DNA from: [Clostridium] asparagiforme DSM 15981
GTDB lineage: Bacteria > Bacillota > Clostridia > Lachnospirales > Lachnospiraceae
Direction of reading: 5' to 3'
Assembly: GCA_025149125.1 (NCBI GenBank)
Contig: CP102272.1
Coordinates: forward strand, 4,712,001-4,776,000
DNA: 64,000 nucleotides
The position numbers and the translations under genes are program-made. The notes under the pieces are model-generated. The model was given only the letters and a program-made list of their open reading frames with translations, searched no databases and was not told the origin of the DNA. Below, piece by piece: positions 35,010 through 44,628 of the stretch. How positions within the stretch are numbered: the stretch's first letter is position 1; each line of letters begins with the position of its first letter.

Positions 35010-35657
35010 TCACTGCAATTCGCTTCCTGCCTCTTCCTCCTCTGCTGCGATCAGCTCCCTGCCGTAGGGAAGGGTCAGAATCCAGTCGCAGAAGGTGTGC
35101 CACTCCAGAAGCTTATGGTTTCTCCTTGCAAAATATATGTTGATCAGCGTCTCATAGTTGAAGGTGCAGGTGCGCATCTGGTTGTAGCTGGAGGGGAGCA
35201 GCTGGATTAAGTCGTACCAGTCCTCCTTGTTTTTACCCTCGTTCACGTAGCGCAGCCGGATCTCCTCCAGCTTTTCGATCACGGTCTCGAAAAACGCCAG
35301 GGTTCCCTCCGTCATATGGTCGCAGCTGAAATCGCTGAGCTCGAAGGGTTTGCTGTGTATTTTATGCATGGTGCTGGTGGAGTTGGCCACGGTGGCAACC
35401 TTATAGGTGTCGTACTCCTTCCACCAGTACAGCGGGGCGGTGACGTCCACGGAGACGAACACCTGGCGCAGGAACTTGCGGTGGTCGCTTCCGGCCTTGC
35501 GCAGTCTCCGGGCCAGATCCAGGTCGTTGGGCCCCAGCACGAACTGACCGTCCTCGTCGTAGCCGCTGTCCATCCTCCCCCAGCTGTTCATGGGATTGCG
35601 CGCGCCCCTGATTGCGTTCTCCAGGTTCATCACGCTGGTTCTCTCTAATTGAATCAT
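35010..35657 (-). CDS. Uncharacterised protein upstream of folA, possibly ThyX-like
   Basis: A 215-residue soluble protein. Distinct segments are AIRGARNPMNSWGRMDS, LARRLRKAGSDHRKFLRQV, TAPLYWWKEYDTYKVATVAN and STMHKIHSKPF. I recall similar proteins in Clostridia and their phages being linked to the flavin-dependent thymidylate synthase group, but the RHR-x7-S style motif of ThyX is not clearly visible, so this stays a guess. Its pairing with folA supports a nucleotide or folate role. The start at 35657 has AAAGGAG five bases upstream; 17 upstream codons are unlikely. Confidence 0.7.
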   Translation of the reverse strand: MIQLERTSVMNLENAIRGARNPMNSWGRMDSGYDEDGQFVLGPNDLDLARRLRKAGSDHRKFLRQVFVSVDVTAPLYWWKEYDTYKVATVANSTSTMHKIHSKPFELSDFSCDHMTEGTLAFFETVIEKLEEIRLRYVNEGKNKEDWYDLIQLLPSSYNQMRTCTFNYETLINIYFARRNHKLLEWHTFCDWILTLPYGRELIAAEEEEAGSELQ

Positions 35658-35722
35658 GTGTACTCCTTTACTCTGGTAAACTGTCAGGTACCGGTTTTCA
35701 TTATACATTCGGGGGTGTAAAA

Positions 35723-35857
35723 ATGCAATGTGTTCGTGGGGAAATTATTCCGGCTTCCAACACGATCCATCTGTTTTATAAACAAATCATTCTTCAAAGA
35801 GGGCTTTCCTTCGAGGTAAAGCTGCACGCCGCGCGGACTACCATGTATGATTTTTGA
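35723..35857 (+). pseudogene. RelB/DinJ-type antitoxin remnant
   Basis: A 44-codon fragment whose end reads ASNTIHLFYKQIILQRGLSF then EVKL. This resembles the C-terminal half of RelB/DinJ antitoxins (AINLFYKQVIRQQRIPFEV type). The N-terminal ribbon-helix-helix part is missing, replaced by unrelated MQCVRGEIIP. It lies directly before a toxin-like scrap, in the order usual for these modules. Confidence 0.6.
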
Positions 35858-36021
35858 AGTCGAAATCTCAGCACAGGCGGAAGCTCCGTATTATGCCGGT
35901 AGACAACTACTGTGCGCTCTATATTCCTGATCCCGAAAACGCCGTTGTTACAGTGATCCGCATTCTATATAGCGGCCGTGACATCGAGGCTCAGCCCAAA
36001 AAATACACCAAAATGGAATGA
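35851..36021 (+). pseudogene. RelE/ParE-family toxin remnant
   Basis: An open stretch of about 56 codons without start signal. It reads KLRIMPVDNYCALYIPDPEN then AVVTVIRILYSGRDIEAQPK. Those are the last two strands of RelE/ParE/plasmid-stabilisation toxins (VxVxRILYxGRDIE). The N-terminal half with the catalytic or fold-forming helices is gone, so it should be inactive. Together with the preceding antitoxin scrap it marks a decayed toxin-antitoxin module. Confidence 0.65.
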
Positions 36022-36141
36022 AAATCTTTTATAAAATATGTTTCAAAAAGGAGCCCACATCCCCTTCCCGGCGATATGAACTCCCATTTTTTACCTTTTT
36101 TTCATTCTCTTCACGGACAAACGGCGCTCATCTTCCATCCG

Positions 36142-37011
36142 TCACCGGTACAGCCGCGAAAGCATCTGCTGGGCCTGCCCGGCCACGCCCAGGGTATTCC
36201 CCTCCCTGGCGATCTCCTCCAAAAGTCTGGCCGCGCGGTCGTACTCTTCCTCCTTAAACTCAATCTGAGCCAGGCGGAACATCATCTGCAGCCGCTGGGC
36301 CTTGTTGTGGCTCATGCGGACTTTTTCCTCCAGCAGGGCGGTCAACTCTTCGCGGTATTTCTGCTTTTTCTCCGGTTCCCGGGTGTAGTCGTAGAAATCC
36401 TCCAGCTCGGTCATCCGCTGCATATCGTGCATCCACTTGAAATTCTGTCTGGCGTCGCGGTAGCCTGCGGCGGCAAATTTCCCAAGGGCTCCATACTCCT
36501 TATCGATCTCCATACTGTCCTTTTTCATAAAATGATAGTCGCACAGCAGCACGGTTCTGCGGTAATCCCAGGCCCGGGAGTGGAGCTCCAGCTCCTTCAT
36601 GGCCTGGCGGGCCTCGTCCTCACGGCCTTCCAGCATCATGCAGTTGAGCACCGCGGCCACGGTCTCCACGTTGCGGTTGACAAACAGCCCCAAAAGGGGG
36701 CCGCGGTCCGCCTCGCGCATCACCCCCAGCGCCAGGCTGGGATCGCACTGATCGCAGACCAGGCTGACGATCAACCGGTTGTAGCCGCGGACCAGCAGGT
36801 ACATGCCAAAAGCAAATACCGCCGCGAACCCCGCCATCGCCAGAAAACGCCACGGCCTCCAAAGATAATAGATCGACAGCAAACAGGCCAGGATACACAG
36901 AATCAACAGTGTCCACGCCTTGGCCTGCCATCTCCTGACAATCTGCCTGCCCTGGTTTCTGCTGTGCTGTGAAGCCGCCTGATCCAAAAGCCCTCTCAGT
37001 CTCTTTTCCAT
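36142..37011 (-). CDS. Hypothetical membrane protein with helical repeat domain
   Basis: A 289-residue protein that I do not recognise. A basic N-terminus is followed by two membrane helices at about residues 32-52 and 56-76 (LLILCILACLLSIYYLW and FLAMAGFAAVFAFGMYLLV). The cytoplasmic remainder is all-helical with TPR-like features (EDEARQAMKELEL, AQIEFKEEEYDRAARLLEEI). It begins 37 bp after addA on the same strand, and an A/T-rich stretch between them could be its own promoter. A scaffold or peptidoglycan-related role is possible but unsupported. Confidence 0.7.
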   Translation of the reverse strand: MEKRLRGLLDQAASQHSRNQGRQIVRRWQAKAWTLLILCILACLLSIYYLWRPWRFLAMAGFAAVFAFGMYLLVRGYNRLIVSLVCDQCDPSLALGVMREADRGPLLGLFVNRNVETVAAVLNCMMLEGREDEARQAMKELELHSRAWDYRRTVLLCDYHFMKKDSMEIDKEYGALGKFAAAGYRDARQNFKWMHDMQRMTELEDFYDYTREPEKKQKYREELTALLEEKVRMSHNKAQRLQMMFRLAQIEFKEEEYDRAARLLEEIAREGNTLGVAGQAQQMLSRLYR

Positions 37012-37048
37012 AGCCCTCGCCCTTTCTGTTTTAAAATGATATTACATA

Positions 37049-40000
37049 CTATAATAAGACACTTTCCTGTAATGTCAATGAGTAAATTATGTTCTCTTTG
37101 ACTTTTTTTCCCGTCAACTGCTCCAAAGCCCTCTGATAATAGGCCACCTGCTGCCGGTAGCGCTCCGCCAAACATTCCCGCCCGGCGCGCCCTCCGGGCA
37201 CCCGGTCCGTCTTGTAATCGATCAGCACCAGGCCGTCCTCTTCCTCCAGGTAGGCGTCAATCACGCCCTGAACCAGCACCAGCTCCTGGGAATCGCCGCG
37301 GCCCATCTCCCGGGCCGGGATTCCGATGATGAACTGCTGCTCCCGGTGAAGCCTTCCGTCCCGCTGCGCCTCGGCCATGCGCTGCCCCAGCGGACTGTTC
37401 AACATGGTAAAAATGACCATTTCATCCAGCGCGTCATAGGCTTCCCGCTCCAGGTATCCGGTTTCCAGAAGGGACTTCAAGGCCGCGCGGACGTCCTCCC
37501 GGCTGTGCAGCTTCCCCAAATCCAGGCACTCCAGCGCCCGGTGATAGGCCGTTCCGCGGGCCGCGCCGACGGCTCCGGCCCGTTCCGGTCCACCCTCTCC
37601 CGCGCCGTCAGTCCAAACATCTCCCAAAATGCGCGCTTCCTCTCCGCCTCCCAAAATCCTTCCTCTGCCGATCTCCTCCTCGTCCTGCCCCACCTGTCCC
37701 TGCTTTTTCAGCTCCGACACGGACAGCATGGCGTAGAGGCCGGTGTCTCCCCCGTAGGGATACCGGTAGTTCAGCGCATCCGCCAACTGCCTCGCCGCCT
37801 CCGGGTCATAGACCGTATCCGTGTCCAGGGTCAGCAGCTCCTCCCGGGAGACCTGACGCGAAGCCTGGCGGCGGATTTCCATGCCCACCAGTCCGGTCAG
37901 GGGGATCTGGCGCTTCCGGATCGTGCCGTCGCAGGCGCTCATCAGCAGCCAGTCCAGGAACGAACCGGCAGCCGCCAAAATGGTGTAGGGGATCGCCCCA
38001 TCCGCCAGCGGCACCTGGGCCCATTTTTCCATCTTTGACCCCAGGGAACGGTCCGTGGCCGTCATGATCAGCTTTTCCTTGGCCCGTGTCATGGCCACGT
38101 AGAGCACGCGCAGCTCCTCGCCCATGGATTCCAGCTCCATGCGCCGCTTCAGAGCCTGCTTTTTCAGCGTCGGCATTTTCAGGCGCTGTTTTAAGTCCAG
38201 ATAATCCGCTGCCAGCCCAAGGTCCGCGTCCAGCAGCACGGCCCCGTAGGCGTCCTGTTTATTGAAACGCTTGCCCATTCCGGCCAGAAACACCACCGGG
38301 AACTCCAGGCCCTTGCTCTTGTGGATGCTCATGATGCGCACCGTGTCCGCCTGCTCGCCGGCGACATTTGCCTCTCCGAAGTCCGTGTCGTATTTTTTGA
38401 GCTTCTCGATGTAGCGGATAAAATGGAACAGGCCTTTGTAGCTGGTAGCCTCGTAGGCGATGGCTTTCTCCACCAGCATGTCCAGGTTGGCCCTTCTGGT
38501 CTCCCCTGCCGGCATGGCGGACACGTAATCGTAGTAACCGCCGGCCTCAAAGGCCCGGTACAAAAGCTGGTGGACCGGCAGATAGCGGGCGTCCCGGCGC
38601 AGGCCCTCCAGAAGCGTTTCCAGGCATGCCAGCTTCTCCCCAATGGCCTCCACTGCCTCCTCAGGCGCGTCCACGCCTTCCCCGCCATTTTCCTTCCAGT
38701 GCATAAAGGCCCCGTACACGCCCCGGTCCTGGCCCTTTTCGGGCGTGCGCTTGTAGGCCGCCATCATCCAGGCCATCTCCTCGTCCGTCATGGAAACCAT
38801 GGGAGATTTCATCACCGCGGCCAGAGGAATGTCCTGCATCGGATTGTCTACCACGGCCAGAAGGCTTAGGACCGTCTCCACCTCCACGGTGTTGAAATAC
38901 CCGGTTTTCGTCTGCGCATAAGCGGGAATCCCCTCGTTCATCAGCACGTTGACAAAGACCTCGGACCAGCCGCTTAAGCTCCGCAGCAGAATCACCATAT
39001 CCCCAAGACGGACCGGCCGGTATTCCTCCGCGCCCTTATCCCAGACCATCAGGCCGTTTTCCGGGTCCATCAGCTCCCGGATGCGGATGGCGACCATGCG
39101 GGCCTCCAGCTCCTTGGCCGTGTAGTCCATCGCCTCCTCGTCCAGCTGCTTCAAGGCGTCCGCCCCGGTATCCACCAAAAGCAGCTCCGTGGGCGTGCCG
39201 GTCCGCTCGCCCGGCGCGAACTGTGCCCCTGGGTGCAGGGCCGTCTCCTCCGTATAGCGGATTCCCCCCAGCGCCCTGGTCATGATCTTGTAAAATACAT
39301 CGTTCACGCTGTCGAGCACCGTGGCCCGGCTGCGGAAGTTCTGGTGCAGCTCAATTTTCTGGTGCAGGCTCTCGGAGACAGAATACCGCTCGTACTTGTC
39401 CATAAACAGCTCCGGACGCGCCAGACGGAACCGGTAAATGCTCTGCTTCACATCCCCCACCATAAACACATTGGGTTTCCCCCAGCGCTCTCGGGAAATG
39501 CTGGTAATCAGCGTTTCCTGCACGTTGTTGCTGTCCTGGTACTCGTCCACCAGAATCTCCTCGAACTGGCGCGCCAGCTCGTCCGCCACCGCGGTGGGGC
39601 GGCGCTTAACCGGCCGGAAAGGCACGTGCCGGGAGGGCGCGGCAGCCGGTTCCGCCACCGCGCCCGGTTCCCCGGCGCCGCCTTCCTCCGGCACCGGCTC
39701 CATCAGCACTTCCAGCGCCAAATGCTCCAGATCATTGAAATCCAGCACGTTCCGGTCCCGCTTCTTCTCCCGGTAGCAGCGGTCGAAATCCTCAGTCAGG
39801 TCCAGCAGTGTGGAAATGACCCCGGCGGTTCCCCTTACCGCCTCCACCATCTCCTCCGGGCTCTGTACGCCGTAGTTCTCCTGGCATTTGGCAACCGCCT
39901 TCTTGGCCCGGTCCCGGCAGGCGGATACATAGGCCTTCTTCTCCTGGTCCACCTCCTTGCTGCGGATCGCAGCCAGACGGCCAAAGGAAATATTCCCCAA

Positions 40001-40828
40001 TTCTTCGTACAGTCCCCGGTAGGTCCCCTTCCCGGCGGCCTCCCGCACCGCCCGAATCTGCCGCCTGTCGTTCACCAGCATGGGCTCGTAAGCCAGAGGG
40101 CCGTTCTCCTCCCCGCACATGTCGATGGCTTCCCCCAGCTGGATTTCCAGCTCCTCCATCTGCAGCTGCACATCCCGAAGGATAAACTGCATCCAGGGGC
40201 TCTGCTCGATCTGCTCCAAAGTCTCCTCCCGCAGCTCCTCCCGGCAGGCGGCCACCCACTCCATGGGCCATGGGTGGCTCTGGGAGAACTGCCAGGCCTG
40301 CAGAATCACATCCTCGATCCCGGCGTCGGACTTGCCGCGGCCAAACTGCTCCACAAAGGCCGCGAAATCCTCGCCGCCCTCCTGATAATGCCACTCCAGC
40401 ATCTCCTTCATCACGTCCGCCCGCATCAGAGCCAGCTCCCCCTCGTCGCCGATGCGGAAAGCCGGATCGATCTCCAGGCTGCTGTAATGGTTGCGGATCA
40501 GATTCAGACAAAAACTGTCAATGGTGGTGATCTGCGCCTGGGGAATCAGCGCCCCCTGCAGCCACAGATGCTCGTCGTCCGGGCAGACGGTCAACAACTT
40601 GTCCACCGCCGCGCCGACCCGCTCCCGCATCTCCGCCGCCGCCGCGTTGGTAAAGGTCATCACCAGCAGCTGATCGATGTTAAGTGGATGCTCGCCCTCG
40701 CTGATCATGCGGATGATCCGCTCCACCAGCACCGCCGTCTTGCCGGAGCCCGCCGCCGCGGATACCAGCAGATTCCGGTTGCGGCTGTGGATCACCTGCT
40801 GCTGTTTCTCAGTCCATTTCACTGCCAT
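37049..40828 (-). CDS. addA: ATP-dependent helicase/nuclease subunit A
   Basis: A 1259-residue UvrD-type helicase with a C-terminal RecB-like nuclease, which with AddB processes double-strand breaks for recombination. Walker A is SAAAGSGKT (residues 23-31). Other helicase motifs are VDEYQDSN, MVGDVKQSIYRFRLARPELF, SIHKSKGLEFPVVFLAG and LRVLYVAMTRAKEKLI. The nuclease centre has VQGVIDAYLEE and LVLIDYKTDRV near the C-terminus. Length is normal. It lies 68 bp after addB on the same strand. Confidence 0.96.
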   Translation of the reverse strand: MAVKWTEKQQQVIHSRNRNLLVSAAAGSGKTAVLVERIIRMISEGEHPLNIDQLLVMTFTNAAAAEMRERVGAAVDKLLTVCPDDEHLWLQGALIPQAQITTIDSFCLNLIRNHYSSLEIDPAFRIGDEGELALMRADVMKEMLEWHYQEGGEDFAAFVEQFGRGKSDAGIEDVILQAWQFSQSHPWPMEWVAACREELREETLEQIEQSPWMQFILRDVQLQMEELEIQLGEAIDMCGEENGPLAYEPMLVNDRRQIRAVREAAGKGTYRGLYEELGNISFGRLAAIRSKEVDQEKKAYVSACRDRAKKAVAKCQENYGVQSPEEMVEAVRGTAGVISTLLDLTEDFDRCYREKKRDRNVLDFNDLEHLALEVLMEPVPEEGGAGEPGAVAEPAAAPSRHVPFRPVKRRPTAVADELARQFEEILVDEYQDSNNVQETLITSISRERWGKPNVFMVGDVKQSIYRFRLARPELFMDKYERYSVSESLHQKIELHQNFRSRATVLDSVNDVFYKIMTRALGGIRYTEETALHPGAQFAPGERTGTPTELLLVDTGADALKQLDEEAMDYTAKELEARMVAIRIRELMDPENGLMVWDKGAEEYRPVRLGDMVILLRSLSGWSEVFVNVLMNEGIPAYAQTKTGYFNTVEVETVLSLLAVVDNPMQDIPLAAVMKSPMVSMTDEEMAWMMAAYKRTPEKGQDRGVYGAFMHWKENGGEGVDAPEEAVEAIGEKLACLETLLEGLRRDARYLPVHQLLYRAFEAGGYYDYVSAMPAGETRRANLDMLVEKAIAYEATSYKGLFHFIRYIEKLKKYDTDFGEANVAGEQADTVRIMSIHKSKGLEFPVVFLAGMGKRFNKQDAYGAVLLDADLGLAADYLDLKQRLKMPTLKKQALKRRMELESMGEELRVLYVAMTRAKEKLIMTATDRSLGSKMEKWAQVPLADGAIPYTILAAAGSFLDWLLMSACDGTIRKRQIPLTGLVGMEIRRQASRQVSREELLTLDTDTVYDPEAARQLADALNYRYPYGGDTGLYAMLSVSELKKQGQVGQDEEEIGRGRILGGGEEARILGDVWTDGAGEGGPERAGAVGAARGTAYHRALECLDLGKLHSREDVRAALKSLLETGYLEREAYDALDEMVIFTMLNSPLGQRMAEAQRDGRLHREQQFIIGIPAREMGRGDSQELVLVQGVIDAYLEEEDGLVLIDYKTDRVPGGRAGRECLAERYRQQVAYYQRALEQLTGKKVKENIIYSLTLQESVLL

Positions 40829-40896
40829 TTATCTAGGTTCCTTTCTGTCTGAATCTGCGGAATACCGCTCTTCGGAAAATCCGGCCGCCCCACGCG

Positions 40897-43800
40897 CTAC
40901 TCCCCATCGGTCTCCGCCCGGTCTTCCGTCCCCAATTCCTCCCAAATCTCCTCCGGCTTCAACGCCTTCAGCTTCCGGTAGCCGTATCCCGCGGTCTTGG
41001 TGTCAAAACCGCAGACCGCGTGGTAGGGACAGTAGTCGCAGGCGGTGCGGGCGCTCTGCTTGTAGGGCTTTAAGGAGGTGTCGCCCTCCAGAATATCCCT
41101 GCCCGCCGTGCGCAGCTTCCGGTTTACATAAGACTTTAACTGTTCGAAACGTTTTCCGCTGGCAACGGAGGACCGGCTCTCCTGGATCAGCCCGGCTTTC
41201 AGGGCCACCGGGATCACATCGGACTGGGTCTCAATTTCCCGGTCCAGGTGGCGGATCACCTCCAGCTCCCGGTTGACCAGGCCGTTCATGCGCAGCTGGC
41301 GCAGAATCTGCTGTTCAATCTCCTCCGGCGTCATGGCTTCCTTCTTCTCCACCAGGGGATCCTGGATGTTGTAGTAGAAGATGCCCGCGGGCACCACCTC
41401 CTTGCCCGGATTCTTCCGCTCCTCCATCTCCAGAGCCGCATCCAGGTACACCACCAGCTGAAGCTGCAGCCCGTAGTACAGGGCCGCCAGATCAAAGCTG
41501 GTGCCGCCGGACTTGTAGTCGATAATCTTCACATAGAGCGTTCCGCCGTCCTCACAGAGATCCATCCGGTCGATGCGGCCTCTGAGCTGCAACTCCTCAT
41601 CCGGCGACAGGGCGATGCGCATGGCCTTTAAATTGTCCACCGCTGAGAAGGACACCTCAAATCCCGCTGGCTCAAAATCTCCCCGCTTCACCTGCTCGGC
41701 CAGCGCCCAGATGGTGCGGTCCGTCATCCGCTCCACCCGCCCGGCCAGGTAAGCGTATCGCGCGGTACTCATCATGATGGTGTTGCCGTAATCCGCCACC
41801 ACCTGGGACACGCTCTCTTTCACCAACCCCTGGCGTCCCTCCTCGGTCAGGTTGCGCCAGTCCCGCCCCTGGGCTTTCATCACCTGGAAACACCGGTCAA
41901 TGGACTGATGGAACAGGTTTCCCATGTCCACCGCCTCCAGCTCGTACTCCCGGCGCTCCATCAGCTCCAGCCCGTACCGCAGGAAATGGGCGTAAGCGCA
42001 GGAGGCGTACTGCTCCAGCCGGGTAACACTGCCCTGTAAAATTTTCCCATATAACGCCCGCGCCGCCGCCCGGCCGATTCCGCGCTCCTCATAGGAGTAA
42101 AATGCCGCCTGCACCAACAGTTTCACCTCTTCCCGGTAATCCTCCTGCCCGAAGAACCACCGGTACAGCTCCAGAAATTTCCGCTCCCACTGCGAATCCT
42201 CCAACGCGCCGTCCGCAGCGTCCGGTTCCTTTAAATCCCGGTAGGTCTTTAATCCCTGAATCAGCGTCTCCTTGCCGTCCCTGGGCGTCTGCACCGGCCA
42301 TTTCACAGTGGAGCCGTCCTCCGCCGTCAGGCCGGGAAACAGCTTGTAAACCTCCCCCAAAAGCACGGATGGCCTCAGGCTCTTACCGTCCGCGCTGCGC
42401 CCCGCGTAGGTGATCACCAGACGCCGGGAGGGCTTGGAGAGCATGAGATACAGGTAAAATTTCTGCATACAGCCGTCCTCCCGGGCCGTGGGAGCCAGCT
42501 CCAGGCGATGCGCTTTGAAAAATTCCCGGTCCCGGTCGCCCAACAGGCTGCCGCCGTTCTTGCGCTGGGGGACCACGCCGTCGTTGACGCCCACGAAGAA
42601 CAACACCTGCACGCCGTCCAAACGGGTGCGGGTGATATCGCCCACCATCACCTGGTCGATGGTGGCCGGAATCACGCCCACCTGGATCTCCCCAAAACCG
42701 GCATCCAAAATCTGGGCATAACTCTTGCGCTCCGCCTTCTCGTCGCCCAAAAGACCGGTGAGGCGCTCAAAGAGTTCCTCCACCCTGTCATACACCTGGC
42801 CGTACTCCCGGGCCAGATTCTCATCCCCCCGGAGGCCCCGGGCGGCAAAATACGCCTGGTACTCCTCCAGTTTTTCCCTAAGCTCCATGGATTCCAGATA
42901 GTTCCGCAGGGCCTGGGTCACGGAAGCCACCGTGGCGTCCTTTGACATGGCCTCCCGCAAGGGGCGCAGGGGCGCAAGAATCCATTGGCGGAATGCGTTC
43001 AGCTCCTGCAGATTCAAATTTTCCGCGCCCTTAAACTGCGCCTCCCACTGGCTGTCCCAGCGCTTCCAGCCGTTAATTCCCAGCGCCCGGACATAGTTTT
43101 CCAGCCGGTCCGTCATAACCGCGGCTTCCTCCCGGCTGTAACGCCGGTCTGCGCCTCCCCCGGTTTCCCCCAGCAGAACGTCCGCCAGCTCGCCGTCGCT
43201 GGCTTCCTCCCAGTCAATGGCTTCCCCGCCGGAATCCGCTCCCGCCGCGTTTTCCCAAACGGGCTGGGCTTCATCCGCCGTTCCTTCCGCCCTGTCATAC
43301 ACCAACCCAGTCTTCAAATACCGGAACACATTCTCATACGAGAAGTCCCGCACCGCCTCCAGCACCGCGCGGATCAGCTCCACCATGGGGTTTTCCAGGA
43401 TGCTCTTCTTGTCGTCCATAAAAAACGGAATTCCCGCCTGGTCAAACTGGCGGGTGATCTCCCGGCCGTAGGCCGCCAGGTCGCCGGTCGCCACCGCCAT
43501 GTCCCGGTAACGCAGCCCCTGCTCACGCACCAGACTCTCGATGCGGCTCTTCACATAGCGCACTTCCTCCTCCGGCGTCTGACCGCAGAAGAGCTTCACC
43601 TGATCCTGCTCTCCCTTCCAAGCCCTCCCGTTGTACCGGTACAGGTTCTGCTCCAGGAAGTCCAGGGCCGGGCTCTGGGCAAAACGCCAGGCAGGCCGCC
43701 GGTCCAAAATCACGTCCTCCTTAAGCTCCACCCCTCCGGCCTTCGCCATGGCCGCCAGGCGGCAGACCGTATGCTTACTCATGTAAAACAGGTTCTGAAT

Positions 43801-44523
43801 CCCGCTCTCCCGGTAGGGGTCCGCCCCGTAATCCACCGTCACTGCGCAGACCACGTCCAGGGCGTGGGTGATAAACAGCTCTACAATCCGGTACTGCACC
43901 GGCGTAAAGCCCGTGTACCCGTCCAGGAAAATCACGCTGTTTTTCAACATCTCAGAGCGCGGCAATTCCCGGCACAAAATATCCAGAATCTCCTCCGCCG
44001 TGATATAGTGATCCGCAATATAATCCTTGAATTCCTGAAAGATCAGCCCCAGATCCCCCAGCTTCTGCTTCAACAGCGGGTTCTCCGTCTCCCCCTGCAG
44101 CAGCTCCAGATCCTGAGGCGTAATTCCGTACTGACAGAGCTCGGAAATCTGAGATTTCAGCTGATTGATGAAACCAGCCTGCCCCAGATGGCTGCCGTAG
44201 AGGCCAAGACCGCTCTTTTTCCGGCCGGAAACCCGGCGCAGGACCATGGATTTTCCCATGTCGTCCAGCACCACCGGCATTTTCACCGCCAGCTCGTCGA
44301 ACACCCGGTAGGCCAGGCGCTTGAAGCTCAGGACGTCGATGTTCATGATGCCGTGCCTTGGGTGCAGGCGGATGATCTCCTTCTGGGCCTGCATGGTAAA
44401 CTGCTCCGGCACCACCACCAGAAAACGCCGGTCCGGCTGTTCCAGGGACAGACGGATGGCCTGCTCATACAGATAGCGGGTTTTTCCGGAACCGGAACCG
44501 CCGAAAACAAATTGTAACGCCAC
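40897..44523 (-). CDS. addB: ATP-dependent helicase/deoxyribonuclease subunit B
   Basis: A 1208-residue partner of AddA. The N-terminal P-loop reads FGGSGSGKTRYL (residues 7-18). A nuclease domain near the C-terminus has RIDRMDLCEDGG and VKIIDYKSGG. Cysteines in YASCAYAHF and in CDYCPYHAVC near the end form the [4Fe-4S] staple known from AddB. I prefer the GTG start at 44523, seven bases after AGGAGG; an ATG eight codons earlier overlaps this site. First gene of the addBA operon. Confidence 0.95.
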   Translation of the reverse strand: MALQFVFGGSGSGKTRYLYEQAIRLSLEQPDRRFLVVVPEQFTMQAQKEIIRLHPRHGIMNIDVLSFKRLAYRVFDELAVKMPVVLDDMGKSMVLRRVSGRKKSGLGLYGSHLGQAGFINQLKSQISELCQYGITPQDLELLQGETENPLLKQKLGDLGLIFQEFKDYIADHYITAEEILDILCRELPRSEMLKNSVIFLDGYTGFTPVQYRIVELFITHALDVVCAVTVDYGADPYRESGIQNLFYMSKHTVCRLAAMAKAGGVELKEDVILDRRPAWRFAQSPALDFLEQNLYRYNGRAWKGEQDQVKLFCGQTPEEEVRYVKSRIESLVREQGLRYRDMAVATGDLAAYGREITRQFDQAGIPFFMDDKKSILENPMVELIRAVLEAVRDFSYENVFRYLKTGLVYDRAEGTADEAQPVWENAAGADSGGEAIDWEEASDGELADVLLGETGGGADRRYSREEAAVMTDRLENYVRALGINGWKRWDSQWEAQFKGAENLNLQELNAFRQWILAPLRPLREAMSKDATVASVTQALRNYLESMELREKLEEYQAYFAARGLRGDENLAREYGQVYDRVEELFERLTGLLGDEKAERKSYAQILDAGFGEIQVGVIPATIDQVMVGDITRTRLDGVQVLFFVGVNDGVVPQRKNGGSLLGDRDREFFKAHRLELAPTAREDGCMQKFYLYLMLSKPSRRLVITYAGRSADGKSLRPSVLLGEVYKLFPGLTAEDGSTVKWPVQTPRDGKETLIQGLKTYRDLKEPDAADGALEDSQWERKFLELYRWFFGQEDYREEVKLLVQAAFYSYEERGIGRAAARALYGKILQGSVTRLEQYASCAYAHFLRYGLELMERREYELEAVDMGNLFHQSIDRCFQVMKAQGRDWRNLTEEGRQGLVKESVSQVVADYGNTIMMSTARYAYLAGRVERMTDRTIWALAEQVKRGDFEPAGFEVSFSAVDNLKAMRIALSPDEELQLRGRIDRMDLCEDGGTLYVKIIDYKSGGTSFDLAALYYGLQLQLVVYLDAALEMEERKNPGKEVVPAGIFYYNIQDPLVEKKEAMTPEEIEQQILRQLRMNGLVNRELEVIRHLDREIETQSDVIPVALKAGLIQESRSSVASGKRFEQLKSYVNRKLRTAGRDILEGDTSLKPYKQSARTACDYCPYHAVCGFDTKTAGYGYRKLKALKPEEIWEELGTEDRAETDGE

Positions 44524-44628
44524 GTTTTTTCCTCCTGTCGCTTCCAATCGAATGTATTGCTGCGATGCCGCTCATATTTCTTCCCATCCGCTCATAAGCT
44601 ATAACAAATTGTACCGGAGGTTTTATCT

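Noticed and set aside
39233..44517. Long plus-strand open frames opposite addA and addB
   Set aside because: They are mirror frames of GC-rich genes, without ribosome binding sites or domain motifs.
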